From contig SHZS01000011.1 of the NCBI GenBank assembly GCA_009692105.1, positions 1 to 37,587 of the forward strand: a DNA stretch of 37,587 bases. Reading direction: 5' to 3'. This stretch comes from Gemmatimonadota bacterium. GTDB taxonomy: Bacteria; Gemmatimonadota; Gemmatimonadetes; Longimicrobiales; Gaopeijiaceae. Numbering within the stretch: the stretch's first letter is position 1; each line of letters starts with the position of its first letter. A program made the position numbers and the translations under genes. The notes under the pieces are model-generated. The model saw nothing but the letters and a program-made list of their open reading frames with translations. It was not told the origin of the DNA and did no database searches. This document shows positions 15,284-24,787 of the stretch, piece after piece.

Positions 15284-16288
15284 GTGACCCTCGGCGTGTG
15301 GCCGCTCGCCGTCGCCATCGCTCTCACGTCGGTCCTCCCAGGAATGGGCCAGGCCCAATCCGGAGCCGAGCTCCTTTTCGAGGAGTGCTCGGCGGGGGCG
15401 GAGCCGGGGCTCGCGGCACGGTGTGCGGATGCGGCGCTGGCCCTCCATGCGCTACAGGGGGGGGTGGGACTCGTGCTCACGGCCGGAGGGGCGCTCCCCG
15501 CGAGCCCCAGCACTGCGGGGCGGCGCCTCGCCACGCAGCCGAGGGTCGTACTGGACGGCGGCCTCGCCTGGGCGAGCGTACGGCACCCCGATCTCTCTGT
15601 CCCCCTCACCTCGTCCGGTCCGTCCGACCAACGGACGCTGATCTTCGGAGCGAGGGGCACGGCAGTCGTGGGGGTCTTCGAAGGATTCTCGCCCTTTCCC
15701 GGCGCGGGAGGGGTATTCTCGCTGGATGCCGTGGGCACGCTTCACCTCCTCAGGGTGGACGGCCTCGACGGTGCAGCTGAGTCGATCATCGGGTGGGGTG
15801 GGGGCGGCCGTTTGGGGATCCTTCGCGAGTCGTTTTCTCTTCCGGGGGTCACGCTCTCGGCCATGTACTACCAAACCGGTTCGTTGAACTATGGGACGAC
15901 TGGCCCATCGGGTGCCCTGATCCGGATGCGGCCCCGGGCGACCTCGATCCGTGCCACCGTCGGGAAGGACCTTCTCGCCGTGGGCATCTCCGCGGGGGCC
16001 GGCTGGGACGAGTACAATACCTCGGGGCGGATCGAGGCGCAGTTGCCTCTAACTGTCCCGCCAGGGCCCCAACTATTCGGGGAGGGGGGGGGAGGGCCGG
16101 TAGACTCCGTCGTGAGGAGGCACTACGTCTTCGGAGGGGCCAACCTGACCTGGCTCGTGGCGCAGCTTGCGGGCGAGCTTGCCTGGGTCTCCGGAGGCTC
16201 CCCGGCTCCCCCACTCGAAGGGAACGGCCCATATCGCCCCGGAGGGATGGAGCTCCAAGGTGCGCTCACTCTCAGAATCACCTACTGA
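15284..16288 (+). CDS. Predicted outer-membrane beta-barrel protein
   Basis: The 334-residue product begins with a signal peptide (VTLGVWPLAVAIALTSV, cleavage likely after GMGQAQ). It contains alternating amphipathic, Gly- and aromatic-rich strands such as LSAMYYQTGSLNYG and HYVFGGANLTWLV, and ends LQGALTLRITY with a C-terminal aromatic residue as many barrel proteins do. The GTG start has GGAAGG six bases upstream; another GTG is two codons earlier. The frame also stays open backwards across purM, but that part is noise. I do not recognise a family. It is wedged between purM and ribD with no obvious functional link. Confidence 0.6.
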   Translation: MTLGVWPLAVAIALTSVLPGMGQAQSGAELLFEECSAGAEPGLAARCADAALALHALQGGVGLVLTAGGALPASPSTAGRRLATQPRVVLDGGLAWASVRHPDLSVPLTSSGPSDQRTLIFGARGTAVVGVFEGFSPFPGAGGVFSLDAVGTLHLLRVDGLDGAAESIIGWGGGGRLGILRESFSLPGVTLSAMYYQTGSLNYGTTGPSGALIRMRPRATSIRATVGKDLLAVGISAGAGWDEYNTSGRIEAQLPLTVPPGPQLFGEGGGGPVDSVVRRHYVFGGANLTWLVAQLAGELAWVSGGSPAPPLEGNGPYRPGGMELQGALTLRITY

Positions 16289-16304
16289 TGCGGCCACGAG
16301 CTCG

Positions 16305-17465
16305 GTGGACCGCTTAGGCGTGGGCCGAGCGACGGGTGTGCCGCTCTCCGCCAGGGATCGGAGCTTCCTCGACCGGGCGGTGGCCATCGGGCGGAAGGGA
16401 TGGGGGAGGGTTCACCCGAACCCTCTCGTCGGGTGCGTCATCGTCCGAGGGGACGAGGTCGTAGGCGAGGGGTGGCACGCCGAGTTCGGGGGTCCACATG
16501 CCGAGGTGGTGGCTCTCCGGAGGGCAGGTAAGCGGGTGCGCGGAGCCGAGGTCTTCGTGAGCCTCGAGCCATGCCGGCACGTGGGGAAGACCCCCGCTTG
16601 CTCAGGGGCACTCATCCGTGCGGGAGTGCTCCGGGTCGTTTACGGGGCGCGGGATCCGGGCGAGAAATCGGGAGGAGGATCGGAGGAGCTGGAGGCCGCG
16701 GGGATCGCGGTCCTAGGGCCCGGGCTGAGCGACCGTGAGGCCCGCTGGGAGAATCCGTTCTTCTTCCACGAGAGGGAGGACCGCCCCTGGGTGGCCCTCA
16801 AGCTCGCCATGTCCCTGGACGGGTTCCTGTCCGATCGGGCGGGAGTCCGAACTCCCCTAACGGGGGAAGAGGCGACGACTGAAGTGCACCACCTTCGGGC
16901 GGGCTTCGAGGGGATTCTCGTGGGGACGAGGACTGCCCTCGTGGACGACCCGCGGCTTACGGTGAGGGGCCCGGTCGAGCCCAGGATGCGGCCCCGGCGC
17001 ATCCTCCTCGACGCGAGGGGCCGCATCGGATCGGACGCGAGGGCGCTCTCCTGGGGAAATGGAGAGGGCTGGGTCGTGACCACGGCTGCGTCCCCCGCCG
17101 TGTGGAGGGAAGGGATCCAGGAGCGGGGGGGCCGGGTGATCGAGGTTCCAGCGCGTCCGGACGGCCGGGTCGACGTGGACGGAATGCTCCTGCGACTGCG
17201 GGAAGAAGGCCTTGCGTCTATTCTCTGCGAGGGGGGAGGGGAGCTCGGCGTGGAGCTCCTCAGACGCGGCGTCGTGGATCGTCTGTATCTCGTGATCGCC
17301 CCTCGGCTCCTGGGCGGGAACGGGGTCCCGGCGTTCCCGGTCCCTGCCGCGGGGGCCGCGGGGAAAGAAGCGCCCAGGGGCGTGCCCTGGGACCGATGGC
17401 GCCCCGGGGAGGCGCCGCGGCTCCTTGGATCGGACCTCTGGGTAGCCCTCGAGCCGGAGGCGTGA
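16305..17465 (+). CDS. ribD: Bifunctional riboflavin deaminase/reductase
   Basis: Two enzymes of riboflavin synthesis are fused. The N-terminal zinc deaminase has HPNPLVGCVIV, the zinc ligands in GGPHAEVVAL and EPCRHVGKTPACSGALI. The C-terminal reductase, from about residue 160, has WVALKLAMSLDGFLSD, LVGTRTALVDDPRLTVR and LCEGGGELGVELLRRG. Three in-frame GTG codons (16305, 16320, 16338) compete as start, none with a clear ribosome site; family similarity starts just after the last. It leads the riboflavin genes, but no FMN riboswitch is possible in the 17-bp gap before it. It shares one base with ribE. Confidence 0.9.
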   Translation: MDRLGVGRATGVPLSARDRSFLDRAVAIGRKGWGRVHPNPLVGCVIVRGDEVVGEGWHAEFGGPHAEVVALRRAGKRVRGAEVFVSLEPCRHVGKTPACSGALIRAGVLRVVYGARDPGEKSGGGSEELEAAGIAVLGPGLSDREARWENPFFFHEREDRPWVALKLAMSLDGFLSDRAGVRTPLTGEEATTEVHHLRAGFEGILVGTRTALVDDPRLTVRGPVEPRMRPRRILLDARGRIGSDARALSWGNGEGWVVTTAASPAVWREGIQERGGRVIEVPARPDGRVDVDGMLLRLREEGLASILCEGGGELGVELLRRGVVDRLYLVIAPRLLGGNGVPAFPVPAAGAAGKEAPRGVPWDRWRPGEAPRLLGSDLWVALEPEA

Positions 17466-18100
17466 TGTTCACGGGGATCGTGGAGACCACTGGGGAGGTG
17501 ACGGAGGTCGAGGAGGCGGACGCCTTACGGCGGATCCGCGTCCGGGTTCCAGGAAGCTTCCTGGAGGGGGTCGCTCTCGGGGCGTCCATCTCGGTGGACG
17601 GGGCCTGTCTAACCGCAGTCGAGGTGGCACCCACTGAGTTCGTGGCGGAGGTGATCGGGACGACCCTCTCCCGGACGATCGCCCCGACCTATCGGACGGG
17701 GACGCGGGTGAACCTGGAGAAGTCGGTAAAATTGGGAGAACGGATTGACGGGCATCTCGTTCAGGGACATATAGATGGCATCGGTAATGTCACGAAGGTT
17801 AAGAGGGATGGGAGCTTGCACCTGATCGAGGTGGTGGTCCCGCTCGAGGTCCACCGCCTGACGCTGACGCACGGCTCCATCTCCCTGAACGGAGTGAGCC
17901 TCACCGTGAACCGGCTCCTGGCGGACGGTGGCGTGGAGGTTGGGATCATTCCCCATACGGGGTCCATTACGAACCTCGGGAAGCTGGAGGTGGGGGACGT
18001 CGTGAACGTGGAGGGGGACCTGATCGGAAAGTACGTGGGTACGCTGTTGCGCACGGAACTGGGAAGGGCGGGACCGCGAGAAGGGAGCGAGGAGCTATGA
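17465..18100 (+). CDS. ribE: Riboflavin synthase alpha chain
   Basis: The 211-residue protein dismutates two lumazine molecules to riboflavin. It shows the internal duplication of the family: the first half opens [17 protein letters not shown] and contains [14 protein letters not shown]. The second half has [19 protein letters not shown] and [14 protein letters not shown], each a lumazine-binding barrel. The ATG overlaps the ribD stop by one base, and the 3' end overlaps ribBA by 4 bp, so the four rib genes form one translationally linked set. The gene is called ribC in E. coli naming. Confidence 0.94.
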   Translation: MFTGIVETTGEVTEVEEADALRRIRVRVPGSFLEGVALGASISVDGACLTAVEVAPTEFVAEVIGTTLSRTIAPTYRTGTRVNLEKSVKLGERIDGHLVQGHIDGIGNVTKVKRDGSLHLIEVVVPLEVHRLTLTHGSISLNGVSLTVNRLLADGGVEVGIIPHTGSITNLGKLEVGDVVNVEGDLIGKYVGTLLRTELGRAGPREGSEEL

Positions 18101-19317
18101 CGCAAGACGTGGGCGCCACGCCCTTCGACAAGGTCGAGGACGCTGTCGAGGACATCCGAAACGGTCGGATGATCATCGTGGCGGACGACGAGGACCGTGA
18201 GAATGAGGGGGACCTCGTGTGCGCGGCCTCCATGGTGACGGCCGAGCATGTGAACTTCATGACGAAGTTTGGGCGGGGCCTGATCTGCGTGGCCCTCACC
18301 CGAGAGAGGGCCGACGAGTTGGACCTGCCGCTCATGATCGAACGGGGGACGGACCCTTACAAGACCGCGTTCACGGTATCCGTGGACGCCCACCAGCGGT
18401 TCGGGGTCAGCACGGGGATCAGCTCGCAGGACCGCGCGACGACGATTCACGTCCTATCGGACGACAAGTCCGGTCCGCGGGACCTCCGGCGCCCCGGTCA
18501 CATCTTCCCGCTCCGGGCGCAGCCCGGGGGAGTCCTTCGCCGCGTGGGTCAGACGGAGGCCTCCGTGGATCTGGCGCGAACCGCGGGGCTCCCGCCCGTA
18601 GGGGTGATCTGCGAGATCCTCAACGCTGACGGGACGATGGCCCGGCGCCCGCAGCTGGAGGCGTTTGCCAGCGAGCACGGGCTCCGCTTTATCACCGTGG
18701 CCCAGCTCGTGGCGTACCGTCTGGCGAAGGAACGCCTCGTGCGCAGGATCGCGAGCGTGAGCTTTCCAACGCATCGGGGGGATTTTCGGCTGATCGGCTA
18801 CGAAAGCGTGATCGACGACCGCGAGCACGTGGCCCTCGTGAAAGGAGAGATCGAGGGCGAGGACGACGTCCTTGTGCGCATGCATTCCGAGTGTCTCACA
18901 GGAGACGTCTTCGGTTCGCTCCGATGCGACTGTGGGGAGCAGCTCGACGCCGCGATGGAGCGGATCCAGGCGGAGGAGCGCGGAGCGATCGTGTATTTGC
19001 GCCAGGAGGGTCGCGGGATGGGGCTCGGCAATAAGCTCCGGGCGTACGAGCTCCAGGACGAGGGGCAGGACACGGTGGAGGCCAACCTGACTCTGGGGTT
19101 CAAGCCCGACCTGCGGGATTATGGAATCGGAGCGCAGATCCTGATCGATCTGGGGCTGAGGAAGATCCGCCTCCTGACGAACAACCCGAAGAAGATCGTG
19201 GGGCTCGAGGGATATGGGCTCGAGGTCACAGGCAGGGAGCCGCTTCGCGTGCAACCCGGACGCCACAACGAGCAGTACCTCGAAACGAAGCGGCGGAAGC
19301 TGGGGCACCTCCCGTGA
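18097..19317 (+). CDS. ribBA: Bifunctional DHBP synthase / GTP cyclohydrolase II
   Basis: The 406-residue fusion makes both riboflavin precursors. Residues ~10-205 are 3,4-dihydroxy-2-butanone-4-phosphate synthase: [38 protein letters not shown], and [13 protein letters not shown] plus [15 protein letters not shown]. Residues ~210-400 are GTP cyclohydrolase [22 protein letters not shown] supplies the zinc cysteines, followed by [20 protein letters not shown] and [17 protein letters not shown]. Both active sites look intact, unlike some RibBA proteins with one dead half. Confidence 0.95.
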   Translation: MTQDVGATPFDKVEDAVEDIRNGRMIIVADDEDRENEGDLVCAASMVTAEHVNFMTKFGRGLICVALTRERADELDLPLMIERGTDPYKTAFTVSVDAHQRFGVSTGISSQDRATTIHVLSDDKSGPRDLRRPGHIFPLRAQPGGVLRRVGQTEASVDLARTAGLPPVGVICEILNADGTMARRPQLEAFASEHGLRFITVAQLVAYRLAKERLVRRIASVSFPTHRGDFRLIGYESVIDDREHVALVKGEIEGEDDVLVRMHSECLTGDVFGSLRCDCGEQLDAAMERIQAEERGAIVYLRQEGRGMGLGNKLRAYELQDEGQDTVEANLTLGFKPDLRDYGIGAQILIDLGLRKIRLLTNNPKKIVGLEGYGLEVTGREPLRVQPGRHNEQYLETKRRKLGHLP

Positions 19318-19327
19318 TGACGCGGCG

Positions 19328-19789
19328 ATGAGGGAGGTCTCGGGCACTCCAGACGGCACGGGCCGACGCTTCGCCCTCGTGGCTTCCCGATTCAACCACG
19401 TCGTGACCGACGAGCTGGTCGCCGGGGCCGTGGACGCGCTCACCCGCCATGGGGTCGCCTCCGGCGATATCGAGATCATCCGCGTGCCCGGCGCGTGGGA
19501 GCTCCCAGCCACATGCCAGCGAGTGGTGGAGCGCGGCGGCGTGGATGGGATCGTCGCCTTGGGATGCGTGATCCGAGGGGAGACGCCCCATTTCGAGTAC
19601 GTGGCCGGGGAGGCCTCCCGAGGGCTCGGGGCCGTAGCTCGATCGGCGTCCATTCCGGTCGTGTTCGGGGTGCTCACGACGGAGACGCTGGAGCAGGCGA
19701 TGACGCGCGCGGGGACGGAGCGCAACAACAAGGGATGGGAAGCTGCGCTCGTGGCCCTCGAGATGGCGACCCTCTACCGTGAGCTCTAG
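19328..19789 (+). CDS. ribH: 6,7-dimethyl-8-ribityllumazine synthase
   Basis: The 153-residue enzyme condenses the RibB and RibA/D products to lumazine, the substrate of RibE, usually as a 60-mer or pentamer. Signatures are FALVASRFNHVVTDELVAGA, RVPGAWELPATCQRV, ALGCVIRGETPHFEYV, and PVVFGVLTTETLEQAMTRAG ending ERNNKGWEAALVALEM. I start at the ATG 10 bp after ribBA, near where similarity begins. The 3' end overlaps nusB by 11 bp, the common ribH-nusB order of many bacteria. Confidence 0.95.
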   Translation: MREVSGTPDGTGRRFALVASRFNHVVTDELVAGAVDALTRHGVASGDIEIIRVPGAWELPATCQRVVERGGVDGIVALGCVIRGETPHFEYVAGEASRGLGAVARSASIPVVFGVLTTETLEQAMTRAGTERNNKGWEAALVALEMATLYREL

Positions 19790-20240
19790 CGAGCGCGCTC
19801 CCGCCCTGACACGGCAAGAGCGGATCGAGCGGATGCGCGCGCGCTCCTGGGTCCTCCATATCCTCTACCAATGGGAAAGCACGGATTCCCGGCGTTCTCT
19901 CGAGCAGGTCATGGAGGACACCCTTCAACGGCGCAGGGTCGCCCACGGTCGAGTTCCGTTCATCCGCCGGCACGTTGAGGCGCTGGCGCGACATATGGTG
20001 GAGGTGGATCGAGCGATCGCTGGGGCGATGGAGAACTGGCGGCTCGATCGACTCCCCCGGGTGGATCGGGCGGTGCTACGTTTGTCGGTCGCGGAACTCC
20101 TCTTCATGGACGACGTCCCTCCCAAGGTCGGGATCCAGGAAGGCATTCGTCTCGCGGGGCAGTACGGCGGGCATGATTCATCCCGTTTCGTGAACGGCGT
20201 CCTCGACGCTGTCCTCCGCACCCTCGGAGCTCCGTCCTGA
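19779..20240 (+). CDS. nusB: Transcription antitermination factor NusB
   Basis: The 153-residue, all-helical RNA-binding protein works with NusE in rRNA antitermination. Visible family segments are RSWVLHILYQWES near the N-terminus, and NWRLDRLPRVDRAVLRLSVAELLF with VPPKVGIQEGIRLAGQYGG and SSRFVNGVLDAVLR at the C-terminus. The GTG start lies inside ribH, giving an 11-bp overlap and likely coupling. The gene ends the riboflavin cluster. Confidence 0.93.
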   Translation: MSSSERAPALTRQERIERMRARSWVLHILYQWESTDSRRSLEQVMEDTLQRRRVAHGRVPFIRRHVEALARHMVEVDRAIAGAMENWRLDRLPRVDRAVLRLSVAELLFMDDVPPKVGIQEGIRLAGQYGGHDSSRFVNGVLDAVLRTLGAPS

Positions 20241-20313
20241 CTGTCGTTGCACGACGTGCCGCGTGGAGAAACCCCTGGCCCATCTCCTGCCCCGACGGGG
20301 CCCCCATCAGCCG

Positions 20314-21429
20314 ATGAAGCTCGTTGTCCTGAACTGGTTGGACCGGGAGAACCCGAGTTCGGGCGGGGCCGAGATCCACCTCCACGAGAGCTTCGGGCGC
20401 CTCGCCCGTCGAGGGTGGGAGATCACGGTTGTCGTGTCCGGATGGCCCGGGGCCCCGCAGCGCGCCCATCTGGACGGACTCGACGTGCATCGAGTCGGGG
20501 GTCGGTACAGCTATGGGGCGTTGGCCGCCCGATACGTCCGTAGGGAGTGGGGGCTGGGGGGCTTCGATCTTCTGGTCGAGGATCTGAACAAGGTCCCTGT
20601 CTTCTTCCCGACCTGGTCCCCGTGGCCCGGCGTGCTCCTGGTCCACCACCTTTTCGGCACGACTGCGTTCCGCGAGGCAGCTCTGCCCCTCGCGCTCTCG
20701 ACATGGCTCCTCGAACGGCCGATCCCGCGAGTCTATCGGGATGTTGATGTCGTCGCGGTCTCGGAGAGCACCAAGGCAGATCTCGTGCGCCGTGGGCTCC
20801 GCCGGGAGCGGATCACGGTGATCGAGAACGGTGTGGATCTGGCCAGCTTCTCGCCCCCTCCCGACGGAGGTTGGTTCGACGAACCCACGATCCTGTACCT
20901 GGGTCGGCTCAAGCGATACAAGCGTGTGGATCTGATCATCGACGCTGTCGCCGGACTACGGCGGGAGGGGGAGGCTGCTAGGCTCCTCGTTGCCGGGGAG
21001 GGGGATCATCGGAATTGGCTCGAGAGCCACGCGCGGAGCTTAGGCCTGGGGGGGGAGGAGGTGCGGTTCCTCGGACGGGTGTCGGAATCGGAGAAGGCCG
21101 AGCTTCTAGGCCGCGCCTGGGTGCACGTACTCACCTCTCCCAAGGAGGGATGGGGAATCTCGATTCTGGAGGCCGGAGCCTGCGGCACACCGAGCGTAGC
21201 GAGCGATTCTCCGGGCCTCCGGGACTCTGTCTTGCACGACCGGACGGGATTCCTTGTCCCCCACGGCGACGTGGCCGCCTTGGCCGGCCGCCTCAAGCTC
21301 CTCCTCCGGGACGTGAACCTCCGGGTGAGGATGGGCCGGGCGGCACGTGAGTTCGCGGGGGGGTTCACCTGGGAGAGGAGCGCGGAGCGGCTCGCTCTCG
21401 CGCTCGAAACGGCAGTGGCTTCGGGCTGA
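20314..21429 (+). CDS. GT4-family glycosyltransferase
   Basis: The 371-residue retaining glycosyltransferase has a GT-B fold. The N-terminal domain opens MKLVVLNWLDRENPSSGGAE with the donor/acceptor Gly-Gly-Ala loop; the C-terminal nucleotide-sugar domain starts at TILYLGRLKRYKRVDLIIDA. The EX7E motif is E-GWGISIL-E, followed by ACGTPSVASDSPGLRDSV. Such enzymes act in cell-surface polysaccharide or lipid glycosylation; the acceptor is unknown. I prefer the ATG where homology begins; a GTG 51 bp upstream is in frame, and neither has a good ribosome site. It precedes hprK without known functional link. Confidence 0.85.
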   Translation: MKLVVLNWLDRENPSSGGAEIHLHESFGRLARRGWEITVVVSGWPGAPQRAHLDGLDVHRVGGRYSYGALAARYVRREWGLGGFDLLVEDLNKVPVFFPTWSPWPGVLLVHHLFGTTAFREAALPLALSTWLLERPIPRVYRDVDVVAVSESTKADLVRRGLRRERITVIENGVDLASFSPPPDGGWFDEPTILYLGRLKRYKRVDLIIDAVAGLRREGEAARLLVAGEGDHRNWLESHARSLGLGGEEVRFLGRVSESEKAELLGRAWVHVLTSPKEGWGISILEAGACGTPSVASDSPGLRDSVLHDRTGFLVPHGDVAALAGRLKLLLRDVNLRVRMGRAAREFAGGFTWERSAERLALALETAVASG

Positions 21430-21493
21430 CCTGGGGAGTACCTTTCCAGTCTCCCAAGCCCGTGGACGCCGTGAGACATGGAGTGACCAGGAC

Positions 21494-22456
21494 GTGGCGG
21501 CATCCCTGAGCATTCAGGACCTCATTGAGGCGCGGGGGGAATCCCTTTCCCTCGAGCTCCTCACGCCGGAGGTCTCCCTCAAACGAGATTTCTCCGACTC
21601 GGACGTCGCGAACTCCGGCCTCGCCTTGGCCGGTTTCGTAGACCGCTTCCCCGCCGGGCGCATGCAAGTGTTTGGGGAAACGGAGATGCAATACCTCTCC
21701 ACCCTCCCTCCCGACGTCCAAGCCGAGCGCCTGATCGGCTTTTTCTCCCGAGATATTCCTGCGGCTTTCGTGACGAAGGGGCTCGATGTCCCACCCGTCC
21801 TGATTGAGACCGCGAGCTCCCAAGGGGTTCCCCTCTTCCGCTCCGCGCTCTCTACCAAGGACTTCTTCCGCCGCCTCAAGCCCTACCTGGAGGTTGTGCT
21901 TGCGCCCTCAACCACCGTCCACGGATCGCTCGCGGACGTGTATGGAGTCGGGCTCCTGTTCATGGGGAAGAGCGGGATCGGAAAGAGCGAGTGCGTCCTG
22001 GACCTGATCGAGCGAGGACACCGGCTCGTGGCGGACGACGTGGTCATGGTGTCGCGGCGCGGGAACGACGTGTTGATTGGGCGTGGGCACGATCTCCAGC
22101 GGCATCACATGGAGATCCGGGGGATCGGGATCATCGACGTTCGGGCGCTGTTTGGCATCCGAGCGATCCGCCAGCAAAAGCGCATCGAGGTCGTCGTCCA
22201 GCTGGAGGAATGGGATGACAAGCGAGCCTACGATCGTACCGGGCTGGATGTGGGAGAGATGGAGATCCTCGGAGTCGCGACCACGATCGTCTCAATTCCT
22301 TTGAATCCGGGGAAGAACGTCACCGTGCTGTCCGAGGTGATCGCGATGAACCACCTCCTCAAGTATGCGGGGGTGGACTCGGCTGCCGAGTTTGATCGTC
22401 GGCTGCGAACGGAGATGGCCCAGGTGGAGGAATACCTCGAGGAGGACTATGAATGA
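21494..22456 (+). CDS. hprK: HPr kinase/phosphorylase
   Basis: The 320-residue sensor enzyme phosphorylates HPr on its regulatory Ser and removes that phosphate. An N-terminal MurF-like domain (~1-130) precedes the kinase core: VHGSLADVYGVG with the catalytic-region His143, Walker A GKSGIGKS at 158-165, LVADDVV with acidic residues, and the family signature HHMEIRGIGIIDVRALFG at 204-221. The C-terminal NPGKNVTVLSEVIAMNHLLK is also conserved. The GTG start is supported by GGAG ten bases upstream and by the homology boundary. It overlaps the EIIA gene by 8 bp and heads a seven-gene PTS set. Confidence 0.94.
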   Translation: MAASLSIQDLIEARGESLSLELLTPEVSLKRDFSDSDVANSGLALAGFVDRFPAGRMQVFGETEMQYLSTLPPDVQAERLIGFFSRDIPAAFVTKGLDVPPVLIETASSQGVPLFRSALSTKDFFRRLKPYLEVVLAPSTTVHGSLADVYGVGLLFMGKSGIGKSECVLDLIERGHRLVADDVVMVSRRGNDVLIGRGHDLQRHHMEIRGIGIIDVRALFGIRAIRQQKRIEVVVQLEEWDDKRAYDRTGLDVGEMEILGVATTIVSIPLNPGKNVTVLSEVIAMNHLLKYAGVDSAAEFDRRLRTEMAQVEEYLEEDYE

Positions 22457-22880
22457 GGTGCCCCGGAACGTCCGGGGGATTGTGGTCACCCACGGATCGA
22501 TGTGCTTCGGCATGGTGGACGCCGTTCGGAGCATCGCAGGACCACCCGCGGACGCCCTGATCCCGATCTCGAACGAAGGGAAGGGGCCTGAGGAGCTGCT
22601 CCATTTGGTGTCCGAGCTGACGGGCGAGGGACCGAGCGTCATCTTCACGGACCTCCACACCGGAAGTTGTGCGCTCGCCGCGCGCCTTGCATGTCGGGAT
22701 CCGGAGGGCAGAAGGGTCGTCTTCGGCACCAACCTCGCCATGCTCCTTGATTTCGTTTTCCATCGGCACCTCCCACTGGACGAGTTGGTGGAGAGGGTCG
22801 TCAATCTGGGCAGGGCGGCGGTCCGCGCGTTCGAGTCTGGGGAGGAGCGGGTTGGGAATCGTCCTGTTTCGGGTGGATGA
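22449..22880 (+). CDS. PTS mannose-family EIIA component
   Basis: The 143-residue cytoplasmic phosphocarrier takes phosphate from HPr on His15, in VRGIVVTHGSMCFGM, and passes it to EIIB. Further family features are ALIPISNEGKGPEEL, the PSVIFTDLHTGSCALAARLA stretch (DxxxGS) and VVFGTNLAMLLDFV. It starts inside hprK and ends 29 bp into the EIIB gene, so translation of the three is linked. Confidence 0.9.
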   Translation: MNEVPRNVRGIVVTHGSMCFGMVDAVRSIAGPPADALIPISNEGKGPEELLHLVSELTGEGPSVIFTDLHTGSCALAARLACRDPEGRRVVFGTNLAMLLDFVFHRHLPLDELVERVVNLGRAAVRAFESGEERVGNRPVSGG

Positions 22881-23334
22881 GCGGCTGGTCCACGGGCAGG
22901 TGACCCTGGGGTGGGGAAGCCAGCTTCGACCGGCAGCCTACTGGGTCGTGGATGACGACCTGGCCAGAACCGATTGGGAGGGAGACCTCTACCGTCTGGG
23001 CGTGCCCGCGGATGCCCAGTCCGACTTCTTCACGGTAGGGGACGGGCGGGAACGGCTCCCCGGTTGGCTGGCCTCGCCGTCGCGGTACGTCGTCTTGACC
23101 CGCGACCTCGATCACATGCTGCGGCTCGCGCGGGGCGGGCTCCTCGCCGGGAAGGCCGTGAACCTGGGGGGCATCCATCACCGGCCCGGGCGAGCCGAGG
23201 TGCTTCCGTACCTCTTCCTCGACGGCGAGGATCGGGATCGCGTCCGTGAGCTCCAGCGCGAGGGTGTCGCCGTCTGGGCGCAGGACCTTCCCGGGGCACC
23301 GGAAGTGCGGGGACCGGCGCTTGTCGATGCCTGA
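22852..23334 (+). CDS. PTS mannose-family EIIB component
   Basis: The protein starts GIVLFRVDERLVHGQVTLGWG, the signature of mannose/sorbose EIIB with the phosphorylated His14. It transfers phosphate to the sugar bound by EIIC/EIID. A TTG start is chosen because GGGGAGGAG lies 4-5 bases upstream and the frame reads directly into the family N-terminus; no ATG or GTG is available there. The 160 residues match family length. AVNLGGIHHRPGRAEVLPYLFLD corresponds to the usual NVGGMHFRPG-type segment. Confidence 0.9.
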   Translation: MGIVLFRVDERLVHGQVTLGWGSQLRPAAYWVVDDDLARTDWEGDLYRLGVPADAQSDFFTVGDGRERLPGWLASPSRYVVLTRDLDHMLRLARGGLLAGKAVNLGGIHHRPGRAEVLPYLFLDGEDRDRVRELQREGVAVWAQDLPGAPEVRGPALVDA

Positions 23335-23342
23335 GTTCCCCG

Positions 23343-24029
23343 ATGCTTGAGCCCGTCGTTGTCGGCGCGCTCCTCCTCCTGGGCGCGTGGGTGGCCCTCG
23401 ACGGAACGAGCTTCGCGCAGGTCATGGTCTCACGTCCGCTCGTGTCAGGGACGTTGGCGGGATGGATCCTCGGCGACGCTGGGCTCGGGCTTCTCGTGGG
23501 TGGTCTCCTGGAGGCGGCTCATCTGGGTGCGGTTCCCGCGGGCGGAGCCCGGATTGCCGAGCCCGGTCCCGCTGCGATCCCGGCCGTGGTGGCCGCGATC
23601 AGCCTGGGCGGAGCGGTTGGGGTCGCCGCTGGGGTCGCTCAAGGGGCACTCTGGAGCGTCCTGGGTGGAGCCTCGATGGTCTGGCAGCGGCGCCTGAACG
23701 GCGTTGTCCTCGGCCCTCTAGAAGAGCTTGGGGGGAGTGAACGCTCCCTGTCGCGTCGTCACTTGGCGTGCGTAGCCCTAGATGCGCTCCGAGGAACTTT
23801 GCTCGTAGCCACGGGCATCGTCGTTGCAGTGATGCTTCCGGCCTCGCTCGAGCAGAGCTGGGGCTTCGACGGACGGTCGACTCCCGGGATCCTCGCCTTG
23901 CCCGGAGCGTTCGCGGGGGGCGCGCTCCTCCGGCGTTGGTCGACGGTGTTTCGAGGGACGCGCCGCGGGGCAGCTCTTTTCGCTGGTGGGCTCTTCGCGG
24001 GGTGGCTCCTCACGTCGGCGATGGGATGA
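23343..24029 (+). CDS. PTS mannose-family EIIC membrane component
   Basis: The 228-residue integral membrane protein has several hydrophobic segments, starting VVVGALLLLGAWVALDGTSF. The family feature GLLVGGLLEAAHLGAVPAGGARIAEPGPAAIPAVVAA is present in the expected place. It forms the sugar channel with EIID. It is somewhat shorter than the usual ~260 residues, mainly in the loops and C-terminus. The ATG lies 9 bp after EIIB with only a weak ribosome site, consistent with coupling. Confidence 0.85.
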   Translation: MLEPVVVGALLLLGAWVALDGTSFAQVMVSRPLVSGTLAGWILGDAGLGLLVGGLLEAAHLGAVPAGGARIAEPGPAAIPAVVAAISLGGAVGVAAGVAQGALWSVLGGASMVWQRRLNGVVLGPLEELGGSERSLSRRHLACVALDALRGTLLVATGIVVAVMLPASLEQSWGFDGRSTPGILALPGAFAGGALLRRWSTVFRGTRRGAALFAGGLFAGWLLTSAMG

Positions 24030-24781
24030 GCGACCGCAGCCTGAAGTGGCAGCTCGTCCTCCGGTCCCTCCTCATTCAAGGGTCGTGGAACTACCGGACG
24101 CTGCTCGGAGCGGGGGTCGGCTGGGCGCTCCTCCCCGTGCTGCGAAAGCGGAGGGGAGCCGAGCCGCCGTCGGCGTGGATCGCCCGCCAGACGGCTCATT
24201 TCAATGCCCATCCTTACCTCACGCCGCTCGCCTTAGGCGCGCTGGCCAGAGCGGAGACGGGGGGCGCGGAGCCGGAGCGGGTCCAACGGTTTCGGGACGC
24301 GCTGCGCGGCCCGCTCGGAAGTCTCGGCGATGGTTTCGTCTGGGGATCGTGGAGGCCGCTATGCATCCTCACGGCGCTTCTGGCGGGTGTGTTGGGGGCT
24401 CCGCCCTCGGCCGTGGTGATCGGCTTCATTGTGGTGTACAACGTCGCGCACCTCGCCATCCGCGGGTGGGGAGTCGGGCTCGGGCTCGAGATGGGCTTCA
24501 CGGTTGCCGAGGGGATCCGTCGCATGGACCTGCCGGGGTGGGCGGAACGCACCGCAAAGATGGGGGTCCTGATCCTCGGGGTCGCCTCGGGAGTCGCACT
24601 TGGGCTCGGTTTGGGGTTCTCCCCGCCGAGGATTCTCTTCCTCGGGGCTGCGTCGGCGTCCTTCGTGATAGGATTTCTCGGAGGAGAGTCGCTTCAGCGG
24701 TGGGGACCGATCCTCCTGCTCGGCATCGTGTTGACTGCATTTGCCGCCGGGGCCGGACCTTGGCTTGTGGCCCCGGAGTGA
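24026..24781 (+). CDS. PTS mannose-family EIID membrane component
   Basis: The 251-residue partner of EIIC opens LKWQLVLRSLLIQGSWNYRTLLGAGVGWALLPVL, then has FNAHPYLTPLALGALARAE and LRGPLGSLGDGFVWGSWRPL, all hallmark EIID segments. The C-terminal third is hydrophobic. The ATG overlaps the EIIC stop by 4 bp. Specificity within the mannose/fructose/sorbose/amino-sugar group cannot be assigned, and no sugar-catabolic gene sits nearby. Confidence 0.9.
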   Translation: MSDRSLKWQLVLRSLLIQGSWNYRTLLGAGVGWALLPVLRKRRGAEPPSAWIARQTAHFNAHPYLTPLALGALARAETGGAEPERVQRFRDALRGPLGSLGDGFVWGSWRPLCILTALLAGVLGAPPSAVVIGFIVVYNVAHLAIRGWGVGLGLEMGFTVAEGIRRMDLPGWAERTAKMGVLILGVASGVALGLGLGFSPPRILFLGAASASFVIGFLGGESLQRWGPILLLGIVLTAFAAGAGPWLVAPE

Positions 24782-24787
24782 GCCGCG

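Noticed and set aside
16289-16338. FMN riboswitch ahead of ribD
   Set aside because: Only 17 bp separate the upstream stop from the first possible ribD start, and no conserved aptamer sequence is seen in the upstream gene's 3' end.
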